DNA of 9,950 nucleotides from Smithella sp. UBA2180 (GTDB taxonomy: Bacteria; Desulfobacterota; Syntrophia; Syntrophales; Smithellaceae): assembly GCA_002327415.1 (NCBI GenBank), contig DCVU01000157.1, forward strand, positions 14,412-24,361, in the 5' to 3' direction. The position numbers and the translations under genes were made by a program. This document shows positions 1-7,514 of this stretch, piece by piece. How positions within the stretch are numbered: position 1 is the first letter of the stretch; each line of letters starts with the position of its first letter. The notes below the pieces were generated by a model, which saw nothing but the letters and a program-made list of their open reading frames with translations, searched no databases and had not been told where the DNA came from.

Positions 1-2
1 TG

Positions 3-1103
3 ATTCTTATCCTTGTTTTACGTTTAACAAGGCCGGAGCAATTGGTTAATCCGGACAGCTTTGCTTCCGTTGTTCTTTATTTAAATTCCATGCAAACTCC
101 CAACTCGCCTCTTCTACCAACAACATGGATTACCGATTCCATCAAAGCCGCTCTTAACGGCGAAATAAAAAGCTGTCTTTTCAATATAGCGCTTACCGGA
201 ACCTGCGCCTTCATGCTTATTTTCATTTGTAACATTACAGCTCAGACTGTATATTTTACCGGTTTTTCTAAATCGCAAACAACTCCACGGCGGCTTTTCA
301 CGCCGGTAAAATATAAAGATTATAATTGGGAAAGTTTGTTAAATTTTCTCCCGCGTGAATCAAAAGCTTTTGCGGTCAAGGAAATCAGAACCTTTTTCAG
401 GGATTCGGCACAATGGCCGCAATTATTTCTAATGGCCGCCTTAATTGCAATTTACCTCTACAATTTTTCTGTTTTACCTCTGGGCAATATGCCAATTAAA
501 ACCATTTACCTGCAAAATTTATTTTCTTTCTTAAATATAGGACTGGCGGCTTTTGTGCTTACGGCCATTGTTGCCCGTTTCGTTTTTCCGGCTGTAAGCA
601 TGGAAGGCGAAGCTTTTTGGATTGTTCAAGCGGCGCCGGTATCGATAAAAAACTTCCTCTGGATTAAGTTTTTTTTGTATTACATACCCTTATTAATTTT
701 AGCAGAAGTTCTAATTGTTGTTTCCAATTTTCTGCTGCGAGTTTCTCCTTTCATGATGGCTCTATCAGCCATAACAATATTTTGTCTTGTTCCTGCCGTG
801 GCGGGCATGGCCATTGGTCTGGGTGCCGTCTATGCCGATTTTAAATCGGAAAATCCGGCACAGGTTGTAACAAGCTTTGGCGGACTCCTCTTTATGATTC
901 TTTGTTTTTGTTTAATTGCTTCGGTTATAATTCTGGAAGCCGGGCCTGTGTATTACATATTTATGGCAAATTTGCGCGGCCAGAGTCTTTCTCTACCGCA
1001 AATAATCTGGTTCACTATTTCCTTTGGCTTTGCTTTTCTTCTTTGTCTCCTGGCTGTATTTTACCCCATATATCTTGGTGAAAAAAAACTCCGGATCATA
1101 TAA
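3..1103 (+). CDS. ABC exporter permease, C-terminal part (5' end outside window)
   Basis: This is an integral membrane subunit of an ABC export system, and I assign it to the 'putative ABC exporter' permease family. The reading frame is open to the left edge (…RLTRPEQLVNPDSF…), so the first in-frame TTG at 42 is internal and the gene begins outside the window; 366 codons are visible. About seven hydrophobic segments can be seen, around codons 63-85, 133-155, 172-200, 220-245, 250-275, 290-315 and 330-355. Motifs I associate with this family are the SMEGEAFWIVQAAP stretch followed by a long amphipathic/hydrophobic segment, and GLGAVYADFKSENPAQ near the end. There is no Walker motif here, so the partner ATPase should be encoded upstream. 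Substrate unknown. The protein ends in a short basic tail. A 259-bp gap separates it from the next gene, so the two may not be cotranscribed. The family call is from memory of motif style. Confidence 0.8.
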   Translation: MLILVLRLTRPEQLVNPDSFASVVLYLNSMQTPNSPLLPTTWITDSIKAALNGEIKSCLFNIALTGTCAFMLIFICNITAQTVYFTGFSKSQTTPRRLFTPVKYKDYNWESLLNFLPRESKAFAVKEIRTFFRDSAQWPQLFLMAALIAIYLYNFSVLPLGNMPIKTIYLQNLFSFLNIGLAAFVLTAIVARFVFPAVSMEGEAFWIVQAAPVSIKNFLWIKFFLYYIPLLILAEVLIVVSNFLLRVSPFMMALSAITIFCLVPAVAGMAIGLGAVYADFKSENPAQVVTSFGGLLFMILCFCLIASVIILEAGPVYYIFMANLRGQSLSLPQIIWFTISFGFAFLLCLLAVFYPIYLGEKKLRII

Positions 1104-1233
1104 ACGATTCTCATTTCAACATTCAAATAACATACTGCCCCCATCCAACGTTAGCTTGAACTTTAAGATTAAAAATTGTCTTGATTTTACTTGCCAAACA
1201 AGATAGAAAAATACGTATTAAAATTAAACTATT

Positions 1234-1272
1234 ATGTTCCTGACACGACTGGTTGGGACATGGGAATTTTTT
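1234..1272 (+). terminator. Weak candidate terminator after the ABC permease gene
   Basis: ATGTTCC at 1234-1240 can pair with GGGACAT at 1255-1261 (7 bp, one G-U pair, 14-nt loop), and a run of six T follows at 1267-1272. The 5-nt gap between stem and T-run and the large loop make it a poor intrinsic terminator. It is the only structured sequence I find in the 259-bp gap at 1104-1362; the rest of that gap is AT-rich with no convincing ORF or RNA gene. Confidence 0.28.
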
Positions 1273-1362
1273 CTTCAATGCAATTAAAGGACAATTATTT
1301 ACCAATACCCTATTTAATAATAATCGTTTACGAAACTGTAAATTAAGATTATCAGGAGCAAT

Positions 1363-1893
1363 ATGGAAAAAATCTGCATCGTAAAAAGACGTCGAGAACA
1401 AGCTCAACCGGATGTTAAACCTGCACCGCCGGATAGACACTGTGATACTCTTCCATCTGAAGCTGCAAAAAGCGACACCGCCGCCGATAATCAGTCGAGA
1501 TTATCCAATAAAAAAATAGTAGAAGAATTCATGGACGATGCCTCGTGTATCATTTCCATAATTATGACAAAAGAGCAATCAGCATTACTGCAGCAATCGG
1601 AATATATAAAAGAATTACTGGGAGGAGCAAAAAAAGATCCGTCTCTGGACATAAAAATCGACCACAACGGTCAACTAGCTCTTAATTTTCGTTACAATGA
1701 ATCAATTCTGTTAAGAATGCTTTGTTCTGATCAGGTCTGTCAAATACTTCAAATCAGCAAAAGCTTCCTACAGAAACTTGTTAATGAAAAAAAATTGAAC
1801 AGCTATAAACTTGGCAGGATGAGACGCTTTTTACTGGAAGACATTCTGGAGTATTTGAGTAATGACGAAGAATTCGCACAACTTAAAAAATAA
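1363..1893 (+). CDS. Small protein with C-terminal excisionase/MerR-type helix-turn-helix
   Basis: A 176-residue, probably cytoplasmic protein. Residues about 118-166 look like the winged helix-turn-helix of the excisionase/HTH_17 family: a hydrophobic first helix, then the SDQVCQILQISKSFLQKLV stretch, a basic turn, the wing-like YKLGRMRRFLLEDI, and a final helix ending in LEYL. Such domains bind DNA in regulators, excisionases and plasmid proteins. Residues 1-50 are charged and proline-rich, probably disordered. Residues 51-112 form a separate predicted alpha/beta segment I do not recognise. The ATG at 1363 is preceded by AGGAG at 1354-1358, a good though slightly close ribosome site. No integrase or recombinase lies nearby, so a role as a real excisionase is unlikely; a regulator of, or DNA-binding partner for, the downstream ATPase and TPR protein is an inference from co-orientation and the 74-bp spacing. 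Confidence 0.75.
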   Translation: MEKICIVKRRREQAQPDVKPAPPDRHCDTLPSEAAKSDTAADNQSRLSNKKIVEEFMDDASCIISIIMTKEQSALLQQSEYIKELLGGAKKDPSLDIKIDHNGQLALNFRYNESILLRMLCSDQVCQILQISKSFLQKLVNEKKLNSYKLGRMRRFLLEDILEYLSNDEEFAQLKK

Positions 1894-1918
1894 CGATTAC
1901 TTATTTAATTATTTAACA

Positions 1919-1948
1919 TTGAATGGTAAATTATCTTTATTTTATATA
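1919..1948 (+). promoter_or_regulatory. Possible sigma-70-type promoter before the ATPase gene
   Basis: TTGAAT at 1919-1924 and TATATA at 1943-1948 are separated by 18 bp in a very AT-rich 74-bp gap. The ATPase ribosome site AGGAG follows at 1956-1960. In DNA this AT-rich such matches arise easily by chance, so the call is weak. If real, the ATPase and TPR genes could be transcribed without the HTH gene. Confidence 0.3.
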
Positions 1949-1967
1949 GTTTATTAGGAGAATATAG

Positions 1968-3629
1968 ATGTACTGCGAATATTGGAATCTAAATAAACCG
2001 CCTTTCGATAATGTTCCTGATTCTTCAATGTATGTAGACTGTCATGAATCCATGGAAGATGTCATTTCTGAGACAATTTTTGCTATCAAGGAAGGCAATG
2101 AATGTTTCGCTGTTATTGTAGGCGATGTAGGCGTAGGCAAAACTCTTTCTTTGCGAATTATAATTGACTCGCTGGAACCGGAAAAATATAAGGTCGCGTT
2201 AATCACCAATCCCTCTCTTTCCTTCATACAACTGTTAAGAGAAATTATCGGACAAATAACCGGCAAACAATGTCAAGAAACAACGAAAGTTGATTTGCTG
2301 GAAATATTCAATCGTCTTTTATTTGAAACAAATGATCAGGGTAAAAAGATCGTAATTGTTATTGATGAATCCAATGTTCTATCTTCCCGCAATCTTGACG
2401 ATCTGCGCCTTTTAACCAATATGCAGGATGATGATCGTAATCTTTTTACGTTGATTCTTGCCGGTCAGATGGAACTTGCACAGAAATTGGAAAATCCCAA
2501 ACGAACCAATTTATTTCAACGGATCGGCACTTATTGCCATATAGTAAAACTGCCCTCAGAGGAAGCTGTTCAGATTTATATCGAATCAAGACTTAAGCTT
2601 GCCGGTATTCAGGAAAAGATATTTTCTGATGACGCCATTCCTGTAATTTGGGAATTTTCTGAACATGGTGTTCCCCGCCTTATTAACAAAATTTGTAAAC
2701 TTTGCTTAAAAGCCGGAGAAACAAACGAATTTAAGACGATATCCGGCGAAGTTGCCTCGCAAATAGCTGATCGTTTCCAGAAATTAAGCAAATTTTCTTC
2801 GCAAAAACACAAAACACAGAGCCCTCTGGAAATTGAACTACCCCGAGAATATATTTCTCCGGAAATCATTTCCATTGAAAAGAAAGATGTGATCATTGAC
2901 AAACCGGCAGTTAAAAAGTTGAAGAAAAAATCTAAATCTTCAACTCCCAAGAAAGCTGCATCTAAGGCAAAAGCTTCTTTAACACCTACTCCTTCTCAAC
3001 CGGAAATCATTCCTGTTGAAAAGAAAGCGGTGCCCCCGGCACAAGTTTCCTCAACTAATATTCCTTCTCATCCGGGAACTATACCCACTGAAACAAAAGA
3101 GATATCTCCGAAACATGATCCGTCAACACCCATTATTGCTCAACCGGAAGTTATTCCTCTCGAAAAGAAAGAGATGCCTCCAGCACAAGTTTCCTCAAAG
3201 CCTACTTCTGCGCAACCTGAAACTATTGCTGCTGAAGTAGAGTTAGTCCCTCTGGCACGAACTTCTTCAACTTACGTTCCACTTCAACAAGAGACTAAGA
3301 CCGTTGAAACAAAAGCAGCATCCCCGGCACAGCCTTCTTCAATTCAAGAAGAAAATGAAGAACCGCCAATAAATACTGAGCACGAAGCTTATGAAGAAGT
3401 ATTAATTGGCAAACAGAAAGTTAAAATATCGATTCCTGATAACATTATAAGACAAGCAAAATTGGCGAATTCTGAAAGCAAAAATAAATTGGCAGGATAT
3501 TGGTCAGCCCAAATTATTAAAGAAAATCCGCACGTGATGCATTCACCAAATATTGATCCGGTTTCCATTTGGTTTGAAATAAAAAGTGTTATTCTAAACA
3601 AGTTCAACGGCACCTCAAATACAAACTGA
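1968..3629 (+). CDS. ExeA/GspA-type AAA ATPase with repetitive C-terminal tail
   Basis: A 553-residue ATPase. The N-terminus (YWNLNKPPFDNVPD, then the 'CHESMED' helix) is typical of the ExeA/GspA-like AAA family. Walker A is GDVGVGKT (residues 52-59), Walker B is IVIVIDES (128-135), a sensor-1-like strand is LFTLILAGQ (159-167), and a candidate arginine finger lies in NLFQRIG (181-187). The AAA core and lid end near residue 270. Unlike classical ExeA there is no transmembrane segment and no recognisable peptidoglycan-binding domain. After the core come a lysine-rich stretch (312-335, 11 Lys in 24), five 24-residue repeats (343-462), an acidic linker, and a folded-looking tail of about 80 residues (473-553). 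Start ATG has AGGAG 7 bp upstream. ExeA proteins in type II secretion energise secretin assembly, but no secretion genes are visible here, so the actual role is unknown. Confidence 0.85.
   Translation: MYCEYWNLNKPPFDNVPDSSMYVDCHESMEDVISETIFAIKEGNECFAVIVGDVGVGKTLSLRIIIDSLEPEKYKVALITNPSLSFIQLLREIIGQITGKQCQETTKVDLLEIFNRLLFETNDQGKKIVIVIDESNVLSSRNLDDLRLLTNMQDDDRNLFTLILAGQMELAQKLENPKRTNLFQRIGTYCHIVKLPSEEAVQIYIESRLKLAGIQEKIFSDDAIPVIWEFSEHGVPRLINKICKLCLKAGETNEFKTISGEVASQIADRFQKLSKFSSQKHKTQSPLEIELPREYISPEIISIEKKDVIIDKPAVKKLKKKSKSSTPKKAASKAKASLTPTPSQPEIIPVEKKAVPPAQVSSTNIPSHPGTIPTETKEISPKHDPSTPIIAQPEVIPLEKKEMPPAQVSSKPTSAQPETIAAEVELVPLARTSSTYVPLQQETKTVETKAASPAQPSSIQEENEEPPINTEHEAYEEVLIGKQKVKISIPDNIIRQAKLANSESKNKLAGYWSAQIIKENPHVMHSPNIDPVSIWFEIKSVILNKFNGTSNTN
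2994..3353 (+). repeat. Five in-frame 72-bp tandem repeats coding for 24-residue units
   Basis: Units start at 2994, 3066, 3138, 3210 and 3282 with no indels. The pattern per unit is roughly [SA]-Q-P-E-x-I-P-x-E-x-K-x-x-x-P-A-x-x-S-S-x-x-x-x. Units 1 and 3 are the closest pair: both contain EKK, PPAQVSS and an identical 16-bp DNA block at 3039-3054 and 3183-3198, exactly 144 bp apart. Units 4 and 5 are more diverged. A degenerate partial copy (SPEIISIEKKDV, residues 297-308) precedes them. The proline-rich composition points to an extended, flexible linker. Confidence 0.85.
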
Positions 3630-3652
3630 GGCTATGGAATAATTATAAAACC

Positions 3653-4546
3653 ATGGATAAAGAATTTTTAGAAAAAACCCCCCCTCAAAAACCCTATAAC
3701 GCTTATCAGAAATATAACAAACTGACCATTGCCAGCCGTAAGAAAGATATTGAAAAAGACAACAAGTCCACTGAGGATTATGTAAAACTGGGTTTTATTC
3801 ATCTGGGAAATAAAAATTATGATGAAGCTTTAATCTGTTTTCAAAAAAATGCAGAACGGGAGCCGGACAATCCTAAAACTTTCGACTACCTGGGATATAT
3901 CTACGAAAAAATGGATATGCTCGATTCTGCAAAAAAATGCTACGAAAAATCATTGGAAATAAAAGCTGACAATATCGAAGCAATTATCAAAATCGGCAAG
4001 ATATTAGAGTTGCAAGGAGATTATCACCATGCTGTTGATCAATATAAAACGGCTATTGGGATCGCTGCGCAAGACGTTGAGCCGCATTTTTGTTTAGCAA
4101 CTTTATACGACAAGCACGATATGTATGAAGAAGCAGCAGATGAATATGAAAACATTATCAAGATTAATCCACTGCATACGAAGGCTCTTCATAATTTGGG
4201 CAGAATTTATTTTCAATACGGAAGCTATGCTGAAGCCTCAAAGAATTTTCAAACTGTTTTAGGACTGGAACCCGAAAACGCCGATGTCTGGAATGACCTA
4301 GGCTCTGTTTATGAAATAACTAATAATATTAGTGAAGCAATATCTACTTACGGCAGGGCTCTTAAAGTTAATCCTTTTCACGAAGAAACAAATTTTAATT
4401 TGTCCAATATTCAATATTCTTTATATTTATCGCAACCTCAAAGTGTAAATATTGATGATGTAATTGGACGTCTTAATTTTGTCCTTTCCATGAATCCGTA
4501 CAATAAAAAAGCCCAGAAACTTTTGGACGAAATAAAAGCATCTTAA
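3653..4546 (+). CDS. TPR repeat protein
   Basis: A 297-residue soluble protein made almost wholly of tetratricopeptide repeats, which form helical-pair scaffolds for protein binding. After a charged N-terminal leader (1-40) there are six clear 34-residue repeats starting near residues 41, 74, 108, 142, 176 and 210, each with the usual LG..Y / Y.EA...Y..AL..P positions (for example HNLGRIYFQYGSYAEA at 180-195). A degenerate seventh repeat spans 244-293 and contains an insertion around 258-268. No signal peptide or membrane segment is visible. The gene starts 23 bp after the ATPase stop. I see no good ribosome site in front of the ATG: GAGG at 3628-3631 is too far away, so translation may depend on coupling to the ATPase gene. 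It is probably an assembly or adaptor partner of the ATPase (inference from the neighbourhood). It is convergent with tsaB, with 13 bp between the stop codons. Confidence 0.88.
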   Translation: MDKEFLEKTPPQKPYNAYQKYNKLTIASRKKDIEKDNKSTEDYVKLGFIHLGNKNYDEALICFQKNAEREPDNPKTFDYLGYIYEKMDMLDSAKKCYEKSLEIKADNIEAIIKIGKILELQGDYHHAVDQYKTAIGIAAQDVEPHFCLATLYDKHDMYEEAADEYENIIKINPLHTKALHNLGRIYFQYGSYAEASKNFQTVLGLEPENADVWNDLGSVYEITNNISEAISTYGRALKVNPFHEETNFNLSNIQYSLYLSQPQSVNIDDVIGRLNFVLSMNPYNKKAQKLLDEIKAS

Positions 4547-4559
4547 TTCAGAACAATCA

Positions 4560-5255
4560 TCAATTCTCAAATAAAGCTTTTTTCGGATGAGCATCCGCCG
4601 AACGCAAATAGACAGGCACAAATATTTCTGCATCAAGTATTTCATTTCGACTGAATTTTTCTATCCCTAAAATAGCTACAGATGAAGCGCTAATATATTG
4701 CTGCTGTTCCGACGCAATAAAAATATTTTTTTTCTTTGTACCACCGATAATATCGGCATATTTGATTGCCCCGTCACCGACAAAAAATACTTCCTGTTTA
4801 AAATCAGGATTAATGTCCGCCGGATTTATAACTTTGTCTGCACCTATTTGTTCCAGAATACCTTTCTGATTATACTGGAAATACGCTGCATAAACCTGCC
4901 CGCGACCAGCATCCATCAGAGAACAAATTATTTTTGAACTCTTGTCCGCATTCAAAGCAAGAGCTTCAAGAGAAGAAACACCGACGGCAGGCTTTCCTGC
5001 TGCCAGCATCAGTCCTTTGAGTGTACTGGCTCCAATACGCAGTCCAGTAAACGACCCGGGACCAATCGTACAGGCAAACAAATCAACTTCGGCAACTTTT
5101 ATTCTTGTTTGAAGGCAAGCGTAATCAATTGCAGGCAAAAGCACTTCCGAATGATTTAAATCAACATTGATTATGATATCATAAAGAATAACATTATCCA
5201 GTAAGAGCGCTACCGCAACAGTTTTGGAAGAAGTATCAAAAGCTAAAGTCAGCAT
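4560..5255 (-). CDS. tsaB: tRNA threonylcarbamoyladenosine (t6A) biosynthesis protein TsaB
   Basis: TsaB (formerly YeaZ) is the non-catalytic ASKHA-fold partner of TsaD. With TsaE, and the TsaC product threonylcarbamoyl-AMP, the complex makes t6A37 on ANN-decoding tRNAs in the cytoplasm. Family marks seen are the N-terminal LAFDTSS (4-10), the hallmark IGPGSFTGLRIG (64-75), SLEALA (95-100), DAGRGQVYAA (115-124) and the terminal PVYLRSAD (214-221). The length of 231 residues is normal. It is the last gene of the minus-strand operon; its ATG lies 7 bp after the rseP stop and has no clear ribosome site of its own, which suggests coupled translation. The 3' end faces the TPR gene. Confidence 0.95.
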   Translation of the reverse strand: MLTLAFDTSSKTVAVALLLDNVILYDIIINVDLNHSEVLLPAIDYACLQTRIKVAEVDLFACTIGPGSFTGLRIGASTLKGLMLAAGKPAVGVSSLEALALNADKSSKIICSLMDAGRGQVYAAYFQYNQKGILEQIGADKVINPADINPDFKQEVFFVGDGAIKYADIIGGTKKKNIFIASEQQQYISASSVAILGIEKFSRNEILDAEIFVPVYLRSADAHPKKALFEN

Positions 5256-5262
5256 GATTTAT

Positions 5263-6354
5263 TTACTTAAAATATTTCATAATGTCATTGATAAATTTAA
5301 TGTTCAATCGTTCGATGTCAATGAAAATCACAAAAAGCATTAGCATCAACAAAACGGCAAAACCGATTTGTTGAGACATCTCTTTCACTTTTATGCTTAT
5401 TTCTTTTCTGGTTACAATTTCAATCAGGTAAAAGAAAATATGGCCGCCATCGAGAACAGGTATGGGAAAAAGATTAATGACACCTAAATTAATAGAAAGT
5501 ATGGCCATAAAGAGAATAAAAGGAATTATGCCTTCTTTTACCTGAGCACCGGCAACCTGAGCAATAAAAATCGGACCGCCTAAAGTTCGCGGCGAAATAA
5601 CGCCCTCGAATATTTTAACCACAGAAACAACTGTCAGTTTGCTGATCTCCCAAGTCTTGCTTAATGATGCAATGACCGCATCCCAGGGATTTTTTCTTTC
5701 TATTATCATATTTCCGGCCGGAGCAACTCCAATAAGGTATGTGGCTACCTCTTCACCAAAAATATTCTTTGATTTAGATAACCTTGGCTTAATTACAAGA
5801 TGCTTCTTCTCCACTCCCCTCTCGATAACAACATCCACTTCCTTACCTTTACTCTCAGCTATTACCGGCCTTATATTTTCCCAAAAAATAATTTTTTGTC
5901 CATCAATGGAAATGATTTTATCACCACTCATCACTCCTGCTTCAAAAGCGGCAGATTCTTTTTGCATTTCACCGACTACAGCTGTTAGATTCGGCAAACC
6001 ATACACATAAACAATAATAAATATCAGTATAGCCAATAAGAAGTTAAAAACGGGACCGGCTAAAACAATTAGCATACGTTTCCATATGGCCTGCTTAAAA
6101 AACGATCTTTTTTCATCTTCCGGCGATAATTCTTCATTACCCGACTCACCCAAAAGTTTGACAAATCCGCCTAAAGGAATCCAGGAAAGCGCATATTCAG
6201 TTTCGCCAACTTTCTTACTAACGATCTTCGGACCAAACCCCAGAGAAAACTTGAGAACGCCAACATCGAGAATTCGAGCGGCCAGAAAATGACCAAATTC
6301 ATGGACAGAAATAAGAACTCCCAATAAGATTATAAAAGAAATTAAAGTAACCAC
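5263..6354 (-). CDS. rseP: RseP-type site-2 zinc metalloprotease, single PDZ
   Basis: An intramembrane protease of the M50/S2P family, which cuts transmembrane segments of anti-sigma factors or remnant signal peptides in the inner membrane. The zinc site HEFGH is at residues 18-22 in the first membrane helix. The second active-site motif NLFPIPVLDGG is at 294-304, with D302 the expected third zinc ligand. One PDZ domain spans about 123-210 (PDZ core GVMSGDKIISIDGQ at 140-153). Further membrane helices lie near 95-118, 275-297 and 328-347. At 363 residues it is the short, one-PDZ form, while E. coli RseP has about 450 residues and two PDZ domains. The start is GTG at 6354, whose G is also the last base of the dxr stop (TAGTG). 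An AGGA about 8 bases upstream, inside dxr, supports this start. Confidence 0.95.
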   Translation of the reverse strand: MVTLISFIILLGVLISVHEFGHFLAARILDVGVLKFSLGFGPKIVSKKVGETEYALSWIPLGGFVKLLGESGNEELSPEDEKRSFFKQAIWKRMLIVLAGPVFNFLLAILIFIIVYVYGLPNLTAVVGEMQKESAAFEAGVMSGDKIISIDGQKIIFWENIRPVIAESKGKEVDVVIERGVEKKHLVIKPRLSKSKNIFGEEVATYLIGVAPAGNMIIERKNPWDAVIASLSKTWEISKLTVVSVVKIFEGVISPRTLGGPIFIAQVAGAQVKEGIIPFILFMAILSINLGVINLFPIPVLDGGHIFFYLIEIVTRKEISIKVKEMSQQIGFAVLLMLMLFVIFIDIERLNIKFINDIMKYFK

Positions 6355-7514
6355 TACATTATCCTTTCTATTATTTTGCTAGTTTCTCTTCTTGCCCACA
6401 AATCGGCTTGCAGGATATCATCCAACGAAGGATTATTAATTGAATTATGAAGACCAAGAACCGTTTCTACGATCTTAGGCAAATCAATAAAACCAATTTT
6501 CTTTTCCATGAATGCAGATACGGCAACTTCATCGGCGGCATTTAAAACAACTGGAGCCGTGCCGCCACAACGTCCTGCCGCATAAGCAAGACTTAAGCAG
6601 GGAAATTTCTTTACATCCGGATTGTGGAATTCCAAATTTCCCGTTTTTTCAAGATTTAGAGATGGAAGATCATTAACTATCCTTTCCGGATAAGTTAAGG
6701 CATAAGCAATAGGTACTTTCATATTCGGAATTCCCATTTGCGCCAAAAAAGCGCCATCAATAAATTCAATCATTGAATGAACTACGCTTTGCGGATGAAT
6801 TAAAACATCAATACAGTTGATATCCAAATTAAAGAACCATTTAGCCTCAATAACCTCCAATCCCTTGTTCATCATCGAAGCAGAATCAATAGTTACTTTC
6901 TTGCCCATCTTCCAGTTAGGATGACGCAATGTTTGACGGAGACTAACATGTTTCAATTCATTTTTGGTAAAATTTAGAAATGGACCTCCGGAGGCGGTCA
7001 AAATTATCCGCTTCAGATTCTCACGCTTATGTCCTTCCAAACACTGAAATATTGCACTGTGTTCACTGTCAACAGGAATAATTTTCACCATTTTTTTAAT
7101 CGCCCTTTTAGTGACGATCTCTCCGGCCATAACCATAGTTTCCTTGTTGGCTAAAGCAACATCTTTGCCCGCTTCAATTGCCGCAAGTGTCGGCATTAAA
7201 CCGGCTGAACCTGATATGGCGGAGATAACTATATCCGCTGAAGGCAAGGAAGCAACCTCTTGCAATCCTTCTTTATTATAAAATATTTTAACCTTATCTT
7301 TATTTGTTAAGGAATCACGAAGTTTAAGAGCGGTTTCTTTAGTGCTTACAGCAACAACTTTGGGCTTAAATTTTTCTATTTGTTTTTTGAGCAGCCCTAC
7401 ATTTTTTCCGGCGGCAAGCGCCACGACTTGAAAACGCTCAGGATTTTTTCCAATAACATCCAGCGCGCTGCATCCGATCGAACCTGTTGATCCTAAAATC
7501 GTTATTCTTTTCAT
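6354..7514 (-). CDS. dxr: 1-deoxy-D-xylulose 5-phosphate reductoisomerase
   Basis: Catalyses the NADPH-dependent rearrangement and reduction of DXP to MEP, the first committed step of the MEP isoprenoid pathway, in the cytosol; it is the fosmidomycin target. Seen in the sequence: the NADPH-binding GSTGSIG (8-14), LANKE (121-125), the metal ligands D149 and E151 in PVDSEHSA (147-154) and E220 in MNKGLE (215-220), TASGGPF (173-179), the flexible-loop HPNWKMG (198-204), and HPQSVVHSM (240-248). The length of 386 residues is usual. ATG at 7514 follows the cdsA TAA directly (TAAATG) with only a poor ribosome site, so re-initiation is likely. The stop overlaps the rseP start by one base. Expected also as gene symbol ispC. 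Confidence 0.97.
   Translation of the reverse strand: MKRITILGSTGSIGCSALDVIGKNPERFQVVALAAGKNVGLLKKQIEKFKPKVVAVSTKETALKLRDSLTNKDKVKIFYNKEGLQEVASLPSADIVISAISGSAGLMPTLAAIEAGKDVALANKETMVMAGEIVTKRAIKKMVKIIPVDSEHSAIFQCLEGHKRENLKRIILTASGGPFLNFTKNELKHVSLRQTLRHPNWKMGKKVTIDSASMMNKGLEVIEAKWFFNLDINCIDVLIHPQSVVHSMIEFIDGAFLAQMGIPNMKVPIAYALTYPERIVNDLPSLNLEKTGNLEFHNPDVKKFPCLSLAYAAGRCGGTAPVVLNAADEVAVSAFMEKKIGFIDLPKIVETVLGLHNSINNPSLDDILQADLWARRETSKIIERIM

Noticed and set aside
42..44. TTG as the start of the ABC permease
   Set aside because: The same frame continues to the left edge with family-like sequence (RLTRPEQ), so the TTG is an internal codon of a truncated gene.
1236..1256. Sigma-54-like promoter (TGACACG…TTGG)
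   Set aside because: The -24 element has A for the second G, and the TTG sits one base too far with GG in place of GC, so the key -24/-12 positions do not fit.
1123..1440. 105-codon minus-strand frame over the gap and the start of the HTH gene
   Set aside because: It overlaps the ribosome site and N-terminus of the better supported HTH gene, has no recognisable domain, and its composition looks like a chance frame.
1363..3629. Transposon remnant (excisionase plus TniB/TnsC-like ATPase)
   Set aside because: The ATPase N-terminus is of the ExeA type, there is no transposase or integrase, and I find no terminal inverted repeats or target duplication around the genes.
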